DNA of 64,000 bases from the NCBI GenBank assembly GCA_964017185.1, contig OZ024875.1, forward strand, positions 50,485,986 to 50,549,985. Direction: 5' to 3'. Below the pieces are notes generated by a model. That model was not told where the DNA came from and searched no databases. It saw only the letters and a list, made by a program, of their open reading frames with translations. Positions 55,601 through 64,000 of this stretch are shown here, in pieces. A program made the position numbers and the translations under genes. The stretch comes from Rugalucina vietnamica. Lineage: Eukaryota; Mollusca; Bivalvia; Lucinida; Lucinidae. Within the stretch, counting starts at the first letter, position 1; each line of letters begins with the position of its first letter.

Positions 55601-58246
55601 AAGAATGATGTATACAGGCCGTAGATAGGGGGTAACTGGGACAGGAAACCATATGCCATACCTGGAATAAAAATCGTGAGAATTGCTAAATGCATGGCAT
55701 ACGAGGGGTATTCACTTGAAAACATAAAAAAAACGAATGTTGTTAATAAAATAATCATTTAAAACGTCGATGATTCAAATGTACAGTCTGCAGTGTTGTC
55801 TTAAGCTTTTTAAAAAGCAGGGCCCAGTTGTTCAAAACGACGTCGTTAGTTAACGTTTTGATAAAATTTCAAACATTAATATTACAAATACACTGTTATT
55901 TTTTGTTGAAAAAATGTGAGAATCCTTTACACTGCAAAGGATTCTCACATTTTTTCAACAAAAAATAACAGTGTATTTGTTACTTTAGCTGATATTTGCT
56001 TAACAAATTTGTGTCTTAACGATATCGTTAAGCTAACGTTGCTTTAAACAACTGGGTCCAGAAGTTTAACGCAGCATGTCTTAATGCATCGCATAGAAAT
56101 ACACAATGCGTCATGGGAACATATCCGTAAACGGAACAGACAAGTTTGCAAATCGGATACGGTGAAAAGGGAATTCATATGATATATGAGAATCACCACT
56201 GAATAGTTTATGAACGCATTGTTCATCATTTTATGGGGTTTACGTGGAATCCCCCACTTGGAATGATGTAATTTTCTATTAACTATACGACAATAGTGTA
56301 AAAATATGTGTTTTTGACTGAACATTTCAGTTTCTTTATTTGATATTTCAGTACTGTGATAACTTGTTCAAATCATGGCACGTTTGCAAAACTGTCTGAT
56401 AAGTGATGCTCCGAGGATAAGTCAACCAAGACGTTAACCGTCAAAACGAAAATCACAAAACCGGTATTCGAATGTGCCAGATGTGAAGAAATTTTCAATC
56501 ACGCATTGACTCGCGCCTAGAAGATGCATAACGTCGAAACATAAAGAATTCGAAAGTCAGTGTGCTTCGAAAACGTTCAACGTGGAATTTTTGACGTCAT
56601 AGGCAACATTTTGACCACTGCACAATAATAGAGACATTCAAAAGGCAATCATTTTCTGCAGCAAAATTGCGATAAAATCACAGATGTGAGTCGTTCTGTC
56701 CAGAAATCGTGCCCATAACATCATAAACGCTTAGGATTTTGACGTTCAATTGCTAACGTAAAGCGTTAAAATCATATACACGTGGAACCTAAATGACCTG
56801 TATATTTTTTATTGTACGGTTATATTCATCTCGACAAACAAAAACAATTTTCAGAAATTCTGACTCGATAGTGTTTCCGTAAGCGGCTGGAGAGAAGCTT
56901 AAAATTGACGTCAGTCATCAAATGTCATTCTAGAAAAGGATTTCAGTGACGTTTTGCATATGTTTAAGATTCGTATTCCCAACATACACTGTATTTGGAA
57001 TATCTGTAAGAAGGAAACCATTTATGAACGTTTTTTGACCGAATCCGCAAGACTTTGCGTTTTTGAGGCGTGCATAGTGACGCGTAGAGCGTTTTTACCG
57101 CGTTTTGTGATGCAATGTAGCGGTTTACTAGGCGGTGAATAGTTCGTAGAGCTACCCAGGAAACTCATTTCTGGGATTCCTGGATCAGTCATAGTTTACG
57201 TAAAATTGAATAAACGTAATTTGTAGTCTGACGTAACGTCGCGTACAAACCGTCGCTGGGGAATAAACGTTTTGCGTAGAAACATTGTATTTAACCTATT
57301 TAACATAAGGAAACATCATATGTGTATACAGGATTTGATATCCCGCAACTAAGAGCATCACAGGAGTGGTACGTTTTCATTGGACATGAGTATATATGAC
57401 AACGCAGATATAGAGGATATTCAAGTTTTTGGAGTGAATATGAGTTTTATTTCATCGAGTGAAGTGAAAAAATTTTATATTTCATGAGTGCCGAAGGCAC
57501 GAATGAAATATATAATTTTTCACTTCACGAGATGAAATAAAACTCATATTCACGACAAAAACTTGAATTTTCTTTTTATTATATTGCATGTAGTCATTGT
57601 AACGTTGCGCGCTAAAGCATATGACGTCAAAATCTTAAATGACGTCATTACGTCACGTCATTACGTCGCTATTGTGTGTGAACGTTCATTGCGTCAACAA
57701 TAGCATAGATTATAAAATTTAGTTATCTATAAATTAGAAATAAAACGGTGGAATCGTAATTTGCGTATTCCCAAATCTTATATTTTCACATGTGAAAATA
57801 TAACTTTTTTTATATTTTCACATGTGAAAATATAACTTTTTCAAATATTGGTTATATTTAATACATATTTCTCTATATTTCATCACTTGTCATATAATAA
57901 ATTCTGATAAAACTGTTTCCCTACCTTGTGGTATGTGCATAATCCCGACCGTGAGTCCTGCGACAACGTCTTGGAGTAAGTTCTTCCGCATGCTGTACCG
58001 CTTCATAATCCTCACGAACGGGAACACTTCGTTCAGAAAGTCACTCGTACATTTCCGATCACACTTCATCTTCGGACAGAGTTTCTGAGTCTCCGCAACG
58101 AGTTCTTTGGTATAATGTTTCACACGGAGTTTGTTTTCGACAGTTTCGCGTATCCGCTGTTGGGATTCGTTCAACATGTGTACACGGAACCTGTGCTTCT
58201 TTGTTTTCGTCAAAAGCTGTTCACGTAATTCTCTGTTGATCGACAT
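43518..58246 (-). CDS. SLC26/SulP anion transporter with STAS domain (18 exons, alternative exon 8)
   Basis: The exons, 5' to 3', are 58246-57925, 55661-55551, 54132-53894, 53548-53384, 53077-52916, 52599-52517, 52207-52060, 8a 51731-51618 or 8b 51574-51461, 50698-50621, 50322-50227, 47595-47489, 47227-47158, 46810-46604, 46186-45983, 45675-45621, 44887-44766, 44463-44335 and 43667-43518. All are GT-AG and phases agree, giving 853 residues with either exon 8. The SulP signatures [23 protein letters not shown] and [16 protein letters not shown] are clear. A STAS domain (core [17 protein letters not shown]) carries a long charged insert. The family exchanges or conducts anions (chloride, bicarbonate, sulfate, oxalate) at the plasma membrane. 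It is closest in style to the SLC26A5/A6 group; substrate and exact paralogue are unknown. Confidence 0.95.
43711..43944. mobile_element. Hairpin MITE family 3, copy 3 (SLC26 intron 17)
   Basis: GAGCCTGTGCATGAGAAAACC start, GGCGCTGACCAGCTTCGCGG central palindrome, GGTTTTCCCATGCAGCGGCTC end. Confidence 0.88.
44335..44463 (-). CDS. SLC26 exon 17
   Basis: 43 residues: end of STAS ([16 protein letters not shown]) followed by an acidic stretch of Asp/Glu. Phase 0 to 0; the donor is AAG|GTACGT. Confidence 0.9.
44766..44887 (-). CDS. SLC26 exon 16
   Basis: STAS helix and strand ([12 protein letters not shown], then [15 protein letters not shown]). The acceptor is TTTTACAG. Confidence 0.92.
45138..45412. 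mobile_element. Hairpin MITE family 2, copy 3 (SLC26 intron 15)
   Basis: Best-preserved copy. The stem AACATAGATTGTGGGTAC...GAACCGCCTCG pairs with CGAGGCGGTTC...GTACCCACAATCTATGTT around 45276. The termini are CGAAAACTTGCCCATG and CACGGACATGTTTTCC. Confidence 0.9.
45621..45675 (-). CDS. SLC26 exon 15
   Basis: 18 codons, STAS strand ([14 protein letters not shown]). The donor is AAAA|GTAAGT. Confidence 0.9.
45983..46186 (-). CDS. SLC26 exon 14: STAS core
   Basis: 68 residues: end of the charged insert ([17 protein letters not shown]) and the STAS signature [19 protein letters not shown]. The acceptor is TAATTTCAG, the donor GCC|GTAAGT. Confidence 0.93.
46604..46810 (-). CDS. SLC26 exon 13: STAS start and charged insert
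   Basis: 69 residues. [21 protein letters not shown] is the first STAS strand and helix. It is followed by a basic helix ([20 protein letters not shown]) and an [10 protein letters not shown] tract, the variable insert found within animal SLC26 STAS domains. Confidence 0.93.
47158..47227 (-). CDS. SLC26 exon 12
   Basis: Linker from membrane domain to [23 protein letters not shown], matching the family's LGQ-PGT-YKD pattern. Confidence 0.93.
47489..47595 (-). CDS. SLC26 exon 11: last membrane helices
   Basis: [20 protein letters not shown] followed by [14 protein letters not shown], the conserved final helices of the SulP core. Confidence 0.95.
47620..47837. mobile_element. MITE family 4, copy 1 (SLC26 intron 10)
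   Basis: CACCCATATTTGACGAATGG start, internal stem GCCCCAGATG...CATCTGGGGC, and TTAAATGAGTTAA end. It matches 49552-49768 along its length. Confidence 0.82.
47944..48151. mobile_element. Palindromic MITE family 1, copy 4 (SLC26 intron 10)
   Basis: GGGCCCAGTTGTTC start and GAACAAATGAGCCC end. One arm of the central hairpin is deleted, so the long stem is lost. Confidence 0.82.
48717..48968 (-). repeat. About 30-bp minisatellite (SLC26 intron 10)
   Basis: Seven or more irregular units built on ACGTTCATTTCAACCTTA plus TTTTTCCACACTA. Confidence 0.88.
49552..49768. mobile_element. MITE family 4, copy 2 (SLC26 intron 10)
   Basis: TTAACCCATATTTGACGAAT start and TTAAATGAGTTAA end give a short TTAA-type terminal symmetry. 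The central stem is CCCAGATGGGACGCCGCG / CGGCGTCACATCTGGGG. Confidence 0.85.
50085..50219. mobile_element. Hairpin MITE family 2, copy 4, next to exon 10
   Basis: Central stem AACATAGATTGTGGGTAC / GTACCCACAATCTATGTT. Truncated at both ends. It stops about 7 nt from the 5' splice site of exon 10 (GT at 50226-50225). Confidence 0.82.
50227..50322 (-). CDS. SLC26 exon 10
   Basis: [18 protein letters not shown] helix and [14 protein letters not shown] loop. Phase 0 to 0; the donor is TTT|GTGAGT. Confidence 0.95.
50621..50698 (-). CDS. SLC26 exon 9
   Basis: [20 protein letters not shown] and FHSLPE: transmembrane helix with the conserved PL-LP ending. Phase 0 to 0. Confidence 0.95.
51461..51574 (-). 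CDS. SLC26 alternative exon 8b
   Basis: 38 codons, phase 0 to 0, acceptor TTTATTTATAG and donor CAG|GTACGC, no stop. It starts [15 protein letters not shown], continues [15 protein letters not shown] and ends DSVGGKTQ. It aligns without gaps to exon 8a (about 55% identical). At the family anion-site pair it has Leu-Asp (51502-51497) instead of Ser-Arg. The open frame, sites and conserved flanks argue for a functional alternative exon rather than a decayed duplicate. A stand-alone pseudo-exon remains possible. Confidence 0.85.
51618..51731 (-). CDS. SLC26 exon 8a
   Basis: 38 codons, phase 0 to 0, acceptor CTATACTAG and donor CAG|GTAGGC. It starts [20 protein letters not shown], continues [10 protein letters not shown] and ends DGAGGKSQ. 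The SLSRSLVQ block is the canonical family sequence around the half-helix that holds the substrate anion (Ser398/Arg399 in mammalian prestin). This is the reference version of the exon. Confidence 0.95.
52060..52207 (-). CDS. SLC26 exon 7
   Basis: [20 protein letters not shown], then [20 protein letters not shown] and GYRVNANQ, the conserved pre-helix and GY-V-NQE segment leading into exon 8. The donor is CAG|GTTGGT, a weaker 5' splice site than its neighbours and the one that would have to choose between 8a and 8b. Confidence 0.95.
52517..52599 (-). CDS. SLC26 exon 6
   Basis: [20 protein letters not shown] then VIPQG: the extracytosolic stretch with an NVT sequon and the V-G-IP-G motif. Ends phase 2; the donor is GG|GTAATT. 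Confidence 0.93.
52916..53077 (-). CDS. SLC26 exon 5
   Basis: [20 protein letters not shown] and [16 protein letters not shown], then [13 protein letters not shown], a conserved P-PIP-E-I motif. Confidence 0.94.
53384..53548 (-). CDS. SLC26 exon 4
   Basis: [40 protein letters not shown]: the strongly conserved [17 protein letters not shown] motif of SulP transporters. Confidence 0.96.
53894..54132 (-). CDS. SLC26 exon 3
   Basis: [18 protein letters not shown], then a Thr/Ala/Pro-rich loop with NTT and NGT glycosylation sequons, then [16 protein letters not shown]. The loop is the expected extracellular one between helices 3 and 4. Confidence 0.94.
54830..55300 (+). repeat. Diverged tandem repeat (SLC26 intron 2), 4 units of about 135 bp
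   Basis: Units share GGCCATCTTGGATTTTGG followed by TGGCCATCTTGA and a T-rich spacer, near 54830, 54970, 55135 and 55257. Confidence 0.75.
55551..55661 (-). CDS. SLC26 exon 2
   Basis: [38 protein letters not shown]: the SulP family signature region. Confidence 0.96.
55820..56059. mobile_element. Palindromic MITE family 1, copy 5 (SLC26 intron 1)
   Basis: GGGCCCAGTTGTTCAAAAC start and ACAACTGGGTCC end. Perfect core stem around CTTTACACTGCAAAG at about 55930. Confidence 0.92.
57418..57570. repeat. Long near-perfect hairpin (SLC26 intron 1)
   Basis: Arms of about 70 bp (ATATGAGTTTTATTTCATCG, GTGAAGTGAAAAA) fold back around GAGTGCCGAAGGCACGAA at about 57487-57505. Single copy here; MITE-like. 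Confidence 0.85.
57765..57850. repeat. Duplicated short palindrome
   Basis: TATTTTCACATGTGAAAATA occurs twice in tandem, about 32 bp apart, each a perfect 20-bp palindrome. Confidence 0.92.
57925..58246 (-). CDS. SLC26 exon 1 (start codon)
   Basis: 107 residues: cytosolic N-terminus ([20 protein letters not shown] onward, strongly basic) and the first helix [18 protein letters not shown]. The ATG is chosen because the frame is closed upstream. A possible acceptor (TTTTTTATCAG) lies 20 nt upstream at about 58267, implying a non-coding first exon. The donor is CAAG|GTAGGG. Confidence 0.94.
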
Positions 58247-58267
58247 GATGGCAATCTTTTTATCAAC

Positions 58268-59514
58268 TGATAAAAAAAGTTAAGTTTATGAAATGGATTT
58301 CTTAAGTTTGAGTCAAAGACCTACTTTGTATTTCAGAGGGTCTGAAACGTGTTTAGTCCATAACTTGTTCTGATGTTTTCATTTTGGTCAGCCACACGCT
58401 TTTCAATGATAGCAGGGCGCAGTGTTTGTTGTATAAGTTTTGTTAAAGTTCCGCCTCAGTTGATGTAAATAGCGCACACAGCATCAGCCATAGTTCTGTG
58501 AACATCCATATGAAAAATTTCACTGATGTTGAAAACCAATATGCTGCCATAAAAACAAACATTTTCAAACCATTTAATACAATAGTTTGTATCTAAAATA
58601 GTTTGTTTTCACATTTAACAAAATAATTAACTGCTTCTTTCCGAAGAATTATTCTGTATCCGTTTATCATGTACACAATTTCTCAAATAGCCCTCCCAGT
58701 TTCCTTTGAAGCTGTTTCAGTGAACAAAATTGAACAATTTTGAACAAAGTATTGTTGAACAACTGCTTTGCCATTTTAACAGTACTTATTTTTTACAGAA
58801 TAAGTTTTGTTTAACGTCTTTTCAATCGTAGATAAATGCACTCCAAAATAGTCTCATTTATGCTCTGCTTACTTGAACTAGCTTTCGATCAAGTGAAAGT
58901 TAAACAAATGATGCACTTTGCACATTTGCTTGTAAAATTTCAAAGGATTTTGACACTGACTGACAGTTTAACATGTACATCAATTTGTGAAGCGAGAAAA
59001 CATTAGCTATCGATTACAAGAAACAAAAAGTATTGTTCAGTTGTGCCCCGGGCTTCAAATACGTCAAGGATACGTCAAAATCACATTTTAAAAATTTAAA
59101 AGAGTTAAATTTTACAACGAAGGTGAAATAAATCACACTCATGCCAATTTGCACACTTCGGTTGACGCTGGAAGCATTTTAGATCGAAATGAAACAACTG
59201 ATATTGTAGTACGTATGATCGGCTATTCTATGTGGCTTAACAGCTCCAGAGCAGAACTAGAATTTCACAGTCCATAATATGGCTTATTTTACGAATAGTA
59301 ATAATAGTTAACATAACTTAAAGGTGGCGCGAAAGTCTGCATGCTAATAACCCAGCTACCTTTCTGCAGCTACCTTTCTGCAAAGTAAGAATGAATTGAT
59401 ACAATGACTCCCATACACTAGACAGGAAAGGACAATTGCAAAAACTTTAGCAACCCACTCGAAGGCTAGTTCTTTCCAAGCGAGGTAGCCATTCGGCTGA
59501 TGTCAACAACAACA
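58268..59514. other. SLC26 upstream region, no feature recognised
   Basis: AT-rich, no repeat family recognised. Expected to contain the promoter or 5' UTR exons, but no element can be named. Confidence 0.3.
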
Positions 59515-59517
59515 ACA

Positions 59518-59560
59518 GTAATAATAATAATAATGATAATAATAATAACAATAATAATAT
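59518..59560 (+). repeat. (AAT)n microsatellite
   Basis: Interrupted AAT/GAT triplet run. Confidence 0.85.
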
Positions 59561-59789
59561 GATGAGCACATGCATGAGACAGGTTAGACAGAACAAGCAG
59601 ACAACATAAATAAATATAAGCTGCGCGTTATAACAATCTTGGAACTGTCAGTGAAAATACTCGGGAGGGCTTGAATCGGTTTTATAGAGCCTCAAGCTTT
59701 GCCCTGTGATTCAATAAAATAATTTGTTCGGTCTTCTAAATAGAAGCTTCGTAGCCCGTTAATGAAGCATCACATTATAGGATCACATC

Positions 59790-59866
59790 GAGAGTATGTC
59801 GCGGTAGATAGCGTATTCGCTTGGCAATCCGGATGTTGCGGGTTCGATACCCGGCTGGTACATGTC
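59790..59866 (+). mobile_element. tRNA-like SINE head
   Basis: A-box-like GTCGCGGTAGATAGCG, anticodon-like loop CTTGGCAATCC, B-box GCGGGTTCGATACCC. The acceptor stem does not close, so it is a SINE head rather than a tRNA gene. Confidence 0.55.
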
Positions 59867-61773
59867 TTTAATATTGATGACAATGTTCATCCTGGCGTAA
59901 TAAAGGCACACTGTCCATAGGGTGTAACATCTGTATGTGTTTCGCCGTACGATATCGCGTCGTGCGATATCGCACATTTCGTGAGTGCCGAATTCTATCT
60001 AGACTTCAGTATTGGTATCTAAATACATGTAAGCACACCGTTCATCCAGATACAACAAACGCGGAAAGGTCTGCTAAACGCGGATGTAAACAATAGTATT
60101 TTAGACGGCGATAAAAAAGAGTGAGTATTTATTATCTTTGATTATATCGAATATCGACCGAGTTGATTTTTGTTTGACATACAGTGAAAAAGTACATCAC
60201 TTTGAAAATGTTTGCCCTAAATCCTGCCTCACAAATTATATTAGTCTGAGAAATATAGGCTTCGAAATCTGTCTTGGCTGCACGAAAAGCGAAAAATCTT
60301 GGTAGGAATGTCTGTAAATCGTTATTAAAACACGAAAATATGGCCAAATTGGTGTTTTTAGGAGGATCGGGGATCGCTTCAAATGTTGCCTTTACGAGAA
60401 CTCTTTCAAAATTCTAGAAAGAGAATAAGAACTTTTTGAAAGTGAGTACTATCATTTAATATGGTGCAACATACCACGGTTCAAATTCTCAAGCAAGTGA
60501 AACAAACTCGGACCATTCGGTACAACCGACACGGATGATAAAAACCAAATTCTGATCTTCTTTTATGGAAAACTGGGGGTAGTACTGAAATGCGAAATCG
60601 GCTTGATTTCGCGAAATCGTCTTGATTTCGCGAAATCGTCTCTACTGAATAGCGTAATCGTCCCTTAAATTTTCAACATACTTTTTAAAAACATTTGACT
60701 TTGCAATTATTCTATAGAACCAAATTTTAATCAATAATATTTTAATTTATTTTTAAATTGTGTTTTTTGTGAGGACTTATAGGGTGAATTAAATGACTTG
60801 TGATTTCTCTTGAATGGCGAACTCAATCCGCTTGTATGGCATAAAAGGTCTGTTTTACATCAAATGAAGGATAAACATTGTTGACCTACAGAAACATCTT
60901 GATTATTTTAGGCTCGACCATTAACTTTGATTTCTTCTCTGTTAGTAAAAACCGATGACCCTTAATAGCAAAAGGAAGGTGAATGCATTTCTTACATAAG
61001 CAGTCACCAGCTCCATTGCTCAAAGGGGTCATCGTGTACATGTATGTTGACCACTTCTTTATATTTTTGTCTGAAATGAGTCCGGCATTATTTCACAGTA
61101 AACACACACAATATGTTAACAAAACACTATAGCACAGAAAATACACTAGTTAAACAAAACACTAGAACACAATAAATCCAAAATGAAAGTCACTGTCTTT
61201 CTAGATAACAAAATCACTCCGTATAGGACTGAAGAAAAGTCGCTGTCTTTTCGGAATTAAAAAAAAAACACAATTAAAATAAAACAGAAAGAGAATAAAA
61301 AGATAATCCCATTTGCGAACGTACTCTGCAACAGAAGAAGCAGCGGGATGAATTCTATTAAGAAAGATCATGTTTTATACTTAAACATAAAATTTAGGCA
61401 TGCTCTTTAAAGTACAATTTTACAAAAAAAAAAATAATTCCTATTGAGTATTGAGATCTTTGAAATTTAAAGATTATTTTTTTTTTTTTTTCATTTCTAA
61501 ATTCATTTCTAATTAAAGATCAAAGAAAAAATGCTTCTGTGTCTGTTTCTATGTAAAGATCAAGGATGTCGCTTTCTTTGTTATAATATTATCAGATCAA
61601 TTGACACCTTCCGTGTTAAATGACACCTAAGACGATAATCCAATTAACAAGCACGCGCTGAAGGTAATCATCAACAACTAATCTAAGTAAAGGCCAAGAA
61701 AGGATTATCGAATTTCTTTAATGTACCTGATCACTAAGAGACGCAGCAGATAATTTCATCGGAACACCTGGAA

Positions 61774-61775
<2 letters not shown>

Positions 61776-61837
<62 letters not shown>
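61776..61837 (+). repeat. (CT)n microsatellite
   Basis: About 30 uninterrupted CT units within the 2.4-kb element. Confidence 0.97.
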
Positions 61838-61839
<2 letters not shown>

Positions 61840-61964
61840 ATTTTTGTGTTTTCTTACGTGTTCTCTTAAATTACTAAATTATGCGAGTTCGCTATTCACT
61901 ATAAATCATTACGAAAATATGTCCGCCAGAACATATTTAAAACCGCCCACAATCTTTTTTTTTC

Positions 61965-62042
61965 ACAATATTTCAGCTAAAAATTTTCAATTTTTAAAGC
62001 TAAAAAATTCTCTGTTTATTGCATGGGCATGTTTTCGTTATG
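61965..62042 (+). mobile_element. Hairpin MITE family 2, terminal fragment
   Basis: Matches the right end of family 2 (TCTGTTTATTGCATGGGCAT and GTTTTCGTTATG). Nested inside the 2.4-kb element. Confidence 0.6.
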
Positions 62043-63359
62043 TGATTTCGTCAAATCATGTAGTGTAAAATTAAATTTAAACTCCAATAAAAGAGACAAT
62101 GACGGTGTTATAAGTTTGGTAATTAATTCTTGAACTTTTTTCATGTAGAGAAAGGATTAATTATTTGTTACATAAATTAAGTATTGTACAAGAAGCGATT
62201 TCGCTAAATGAATTTTGACTTCTTTAAGATTATCGCGCAGAATCTCTTAACAATAATTAAAAGATATATTCTTTTACTTTAAGATGTTGGATTATTACTA
62301 CTAAAACATTTTATTTTATTCAGTAAAATTTGTATCTGTGTAACTACGTTAATTTAAGAGGCGATTTCGCTAATTCATGAACTTTGATTTCGTCAAGTTT
62401 GTTGCGCGAGAAGCTTTACCAGCAAGCTCGAATATTACTCGAATAATTGTTAAAATTTCTCATCGTTTACATGTTCGCACATTTCTTATTAAATATATTA
62501 TTGAACAGATAATGTATCTGGGTTATAAATTTGATTGTAAGGCGATTTCGCTGACTGAACTTTGATTTCGGAAAACTTGTTGGCAAAATCGTCTCCCGAA
62601 GCTCGATTATCATTTAACAATTGTCCAGATATATCATCTTTCTATGTCAAGATATTGGTATATAGCTTACCAAATTATATTTGTGCTTAAATAATGTATC
62701 TGGGTTGTAAATTTGATTTTAAAATTTAATATTAGATGCGATTTCGCTGATTGAACTGGTTGATTCCGTTGAGCTTGTCGCGCGAAATCGGCTCTCCTAG
62801 GTCGATTATTACTTAACAATTATCAAATTTTATTATCTTATACATCGATATGTTGGCCTATAACTAATTAAACGTATTATCAAGGAAAAACTGTTTTCTG
62901 GTTACCAATTTGCCTTTAAATTATTAAAAAAAAGGGGCGATTTCGCATTTCATTTTGATTTCGCGAAATCAAGCCGATTTCGCATTTCAGTACTACCGGA
63001 AAACTGGCAGCAGTCATTGTTAAAACCAACTTTAAATGGTATAGAGTCCATAGATGATTGGTTGAATACCAATTATGGCGAGATAAAACCACAAGGAACG
63101 TGCCGATGAGCACTTTCACTACGCTTTGGCCACGGCATTAGGTTTATATGTTTATATGTTTTATAAAGCAGCTACATGTTAACCGAGAAGCTGTCCGTGC
63201 CTTTGTGTTCGCTCTTTAAATTTGACAATTAAAGGCCTTAGCATGCAGTTTGAAAATGTCAGATAAGGGTGGTCGGGTGGGAATATGGGCCCCGCCCATT
63301 GGGACCTAAAGAAATAGATGGGCTGCTTGTGCCTCCAGTCAAAGCTTGTACGATGCTGA

Positions 63360-63600
63360 CTGGGTATCTGATTACTGGTTAACCGCTCAGGTCTGAGCCT
63401 GCCCAGGAAAAGTGGTTTCAAGTCGAACCATCCGCACATGTAAGCCCTTTTGGCTTTGTTGGATGGTTATATTTGAAGCACTTGTTGGGTGTCATGACAT
63501 CCTCATTTTGGTTAAGAGTCTCATAAAGTGGAGGCAACGTCCCGATATGACCTTAGCTGTTGACTGGGACGTAAAGCATCAATTCAAACAAAACAAAGTT
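63360..63600 (+). mobile_element. SINE fragment with shared 3' body
   Basis: 63545-63595 carries ATGACCTTAGCTGTTGACTG and CGTAAAGCATCAATTCAAAC, the same body as the SINE at 24405. A related piece (TATATGACATTGGCTGTTGA) lies at about 63938. The head is diverged. Confidence 0.6.
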
Positions 63601-64000
63601 TCGCCTTTCTTATTCAAACACCAACTCTACTACGAATCTCTGTAGATTATTACATGCAAAACCTACGGTGTATGGATGCATTTTTTGCATGCAGATAAGG
63701 CCAAGAATACTGATATTTGTCAGATTGTTTTTCTCACTCTTAAGTGTGGTGTAGTGGAAGACTAAATATGAAAGGCCCTCTGTGACAACATGTAAAACAA
63801 ATTATGAATACCAAAGCACATAGATTACGTAGATTTAAGAAGAGCAGTTATTTGTGATGAAAAAAAATGTGTACAAAGAATTGGTAATCATGCCTCTGGA
63901 AGCCTTTTAGTGTGAAAATAATGGCTGACCGTCCCTATATGACATTGGCTGTTGATCCTGTACGTAACAAAACTTAGCAACGTGGCATCTCCTGATTCGG
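63601..64000. other. Unassigned DNA at window end
   Basis: Nothing beyond the SINE-like tail at about 63935-63975 was recognised. Confidence 0.3.

Larger units (their letters stand above)
60578..62997. mobile_element. 2.4-kb terminal-inverted-repeat element with internal tandem units
   Basis: The left end GGTAGTACTGAAATGCGAAA plus TCGGCTTGATTTCGCGAAATC is matched exactly, inverted, by the right end. The copies of GGAAAACTGG at 60567-60576 and 62998-63007 look like a 10-bp target duplication. Inside, about five units of roughly 180-200 bp recur (AGGCGATTTCGCT near 62195, 62359, 62540, 62738 and 62936). No transposase. A 9-10-bp duplication points to Mutator-like transposons (inference). Confidence 0.82.

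Noticed and set aside
59790-59866. Functional tRNA gene
   Set aside because: B-box present but the acceptor and T stems have mismatches. It fits a SINE head better.

Overview
The window is nuclear DNA from an animal, most likely a mollusc and probably a bivalve. The genes are intron-rich with GT-AG introns, the intergenic DNA is AT-rich, and it is packed with LINEs, tRNA-derived SINEs, palindromic MITEs and a tandem-unit repeat family with hairpin termini that resembles the bivalve 'pearl'/Helentron class. The taxon is inferred from repeat and gene style; no ribosomal or mitochondrial marker is present.

Two protein-coding genes could be assembled exon by exon with consistent splice phases. 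(1) On the plus strand, 24905-36786, an 8-exon gene of 1542 codons encodes an N-terminal TRIM-type module (RING, B-boxes, coiled coil), a low-complexity region of about 19 twelve-residue FG/FN-type repeats resembling an FG nucleoporin, a long Ser/Thr-rich region with four 26-residue repeats, and a C-terminal region I cannot assign to a family. (2) On the minus strand, 58246-43518, an 18-exon gene encodes an 853-residue SLC26/SulP anion transporter with a C-terminal STAS domain. Exon 8 exists in two alternative versions (8a and 8b) of identical length and phase, separated by only 43 nt. They differ at the two residues that form the anion-binding site in this family (Ser-Arg in 8a, Leu-Asp in 8b).

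Layout: 1-6.5 kb holds LINE fragments and inverted copies of a retroelement terminus. 6.8-21.6 kb is one LINE split by a five-level nest: LINE > large inverted-repeat element with 187-bp satellite units > pearl-like element > element flanked by TTAA > second LINE. 21.6-24.9 kb is mostly unassigned, with a SINE and a low-complexity block. 24.9-36.8 kb is the TRIM-FG gene; its last intron carries a YLDD-type reverse transcriptase fragment split by another pearl-like copy. 36.8-43.5 kb is repeat-rich (SINEs, three MITE families, a third pearl-like copy). 43.5-58.2 kb is the SLC26 gene, whose introns hold four MITE families. 58-64 kb holds a 2.4-kb terminal-inverted-repeat element and SINE fragments.

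The two genes are unrelated in function and convergent in orientation. The most interesting points are the alternative SLC26 exon pair and the TRIM-FG architecture.
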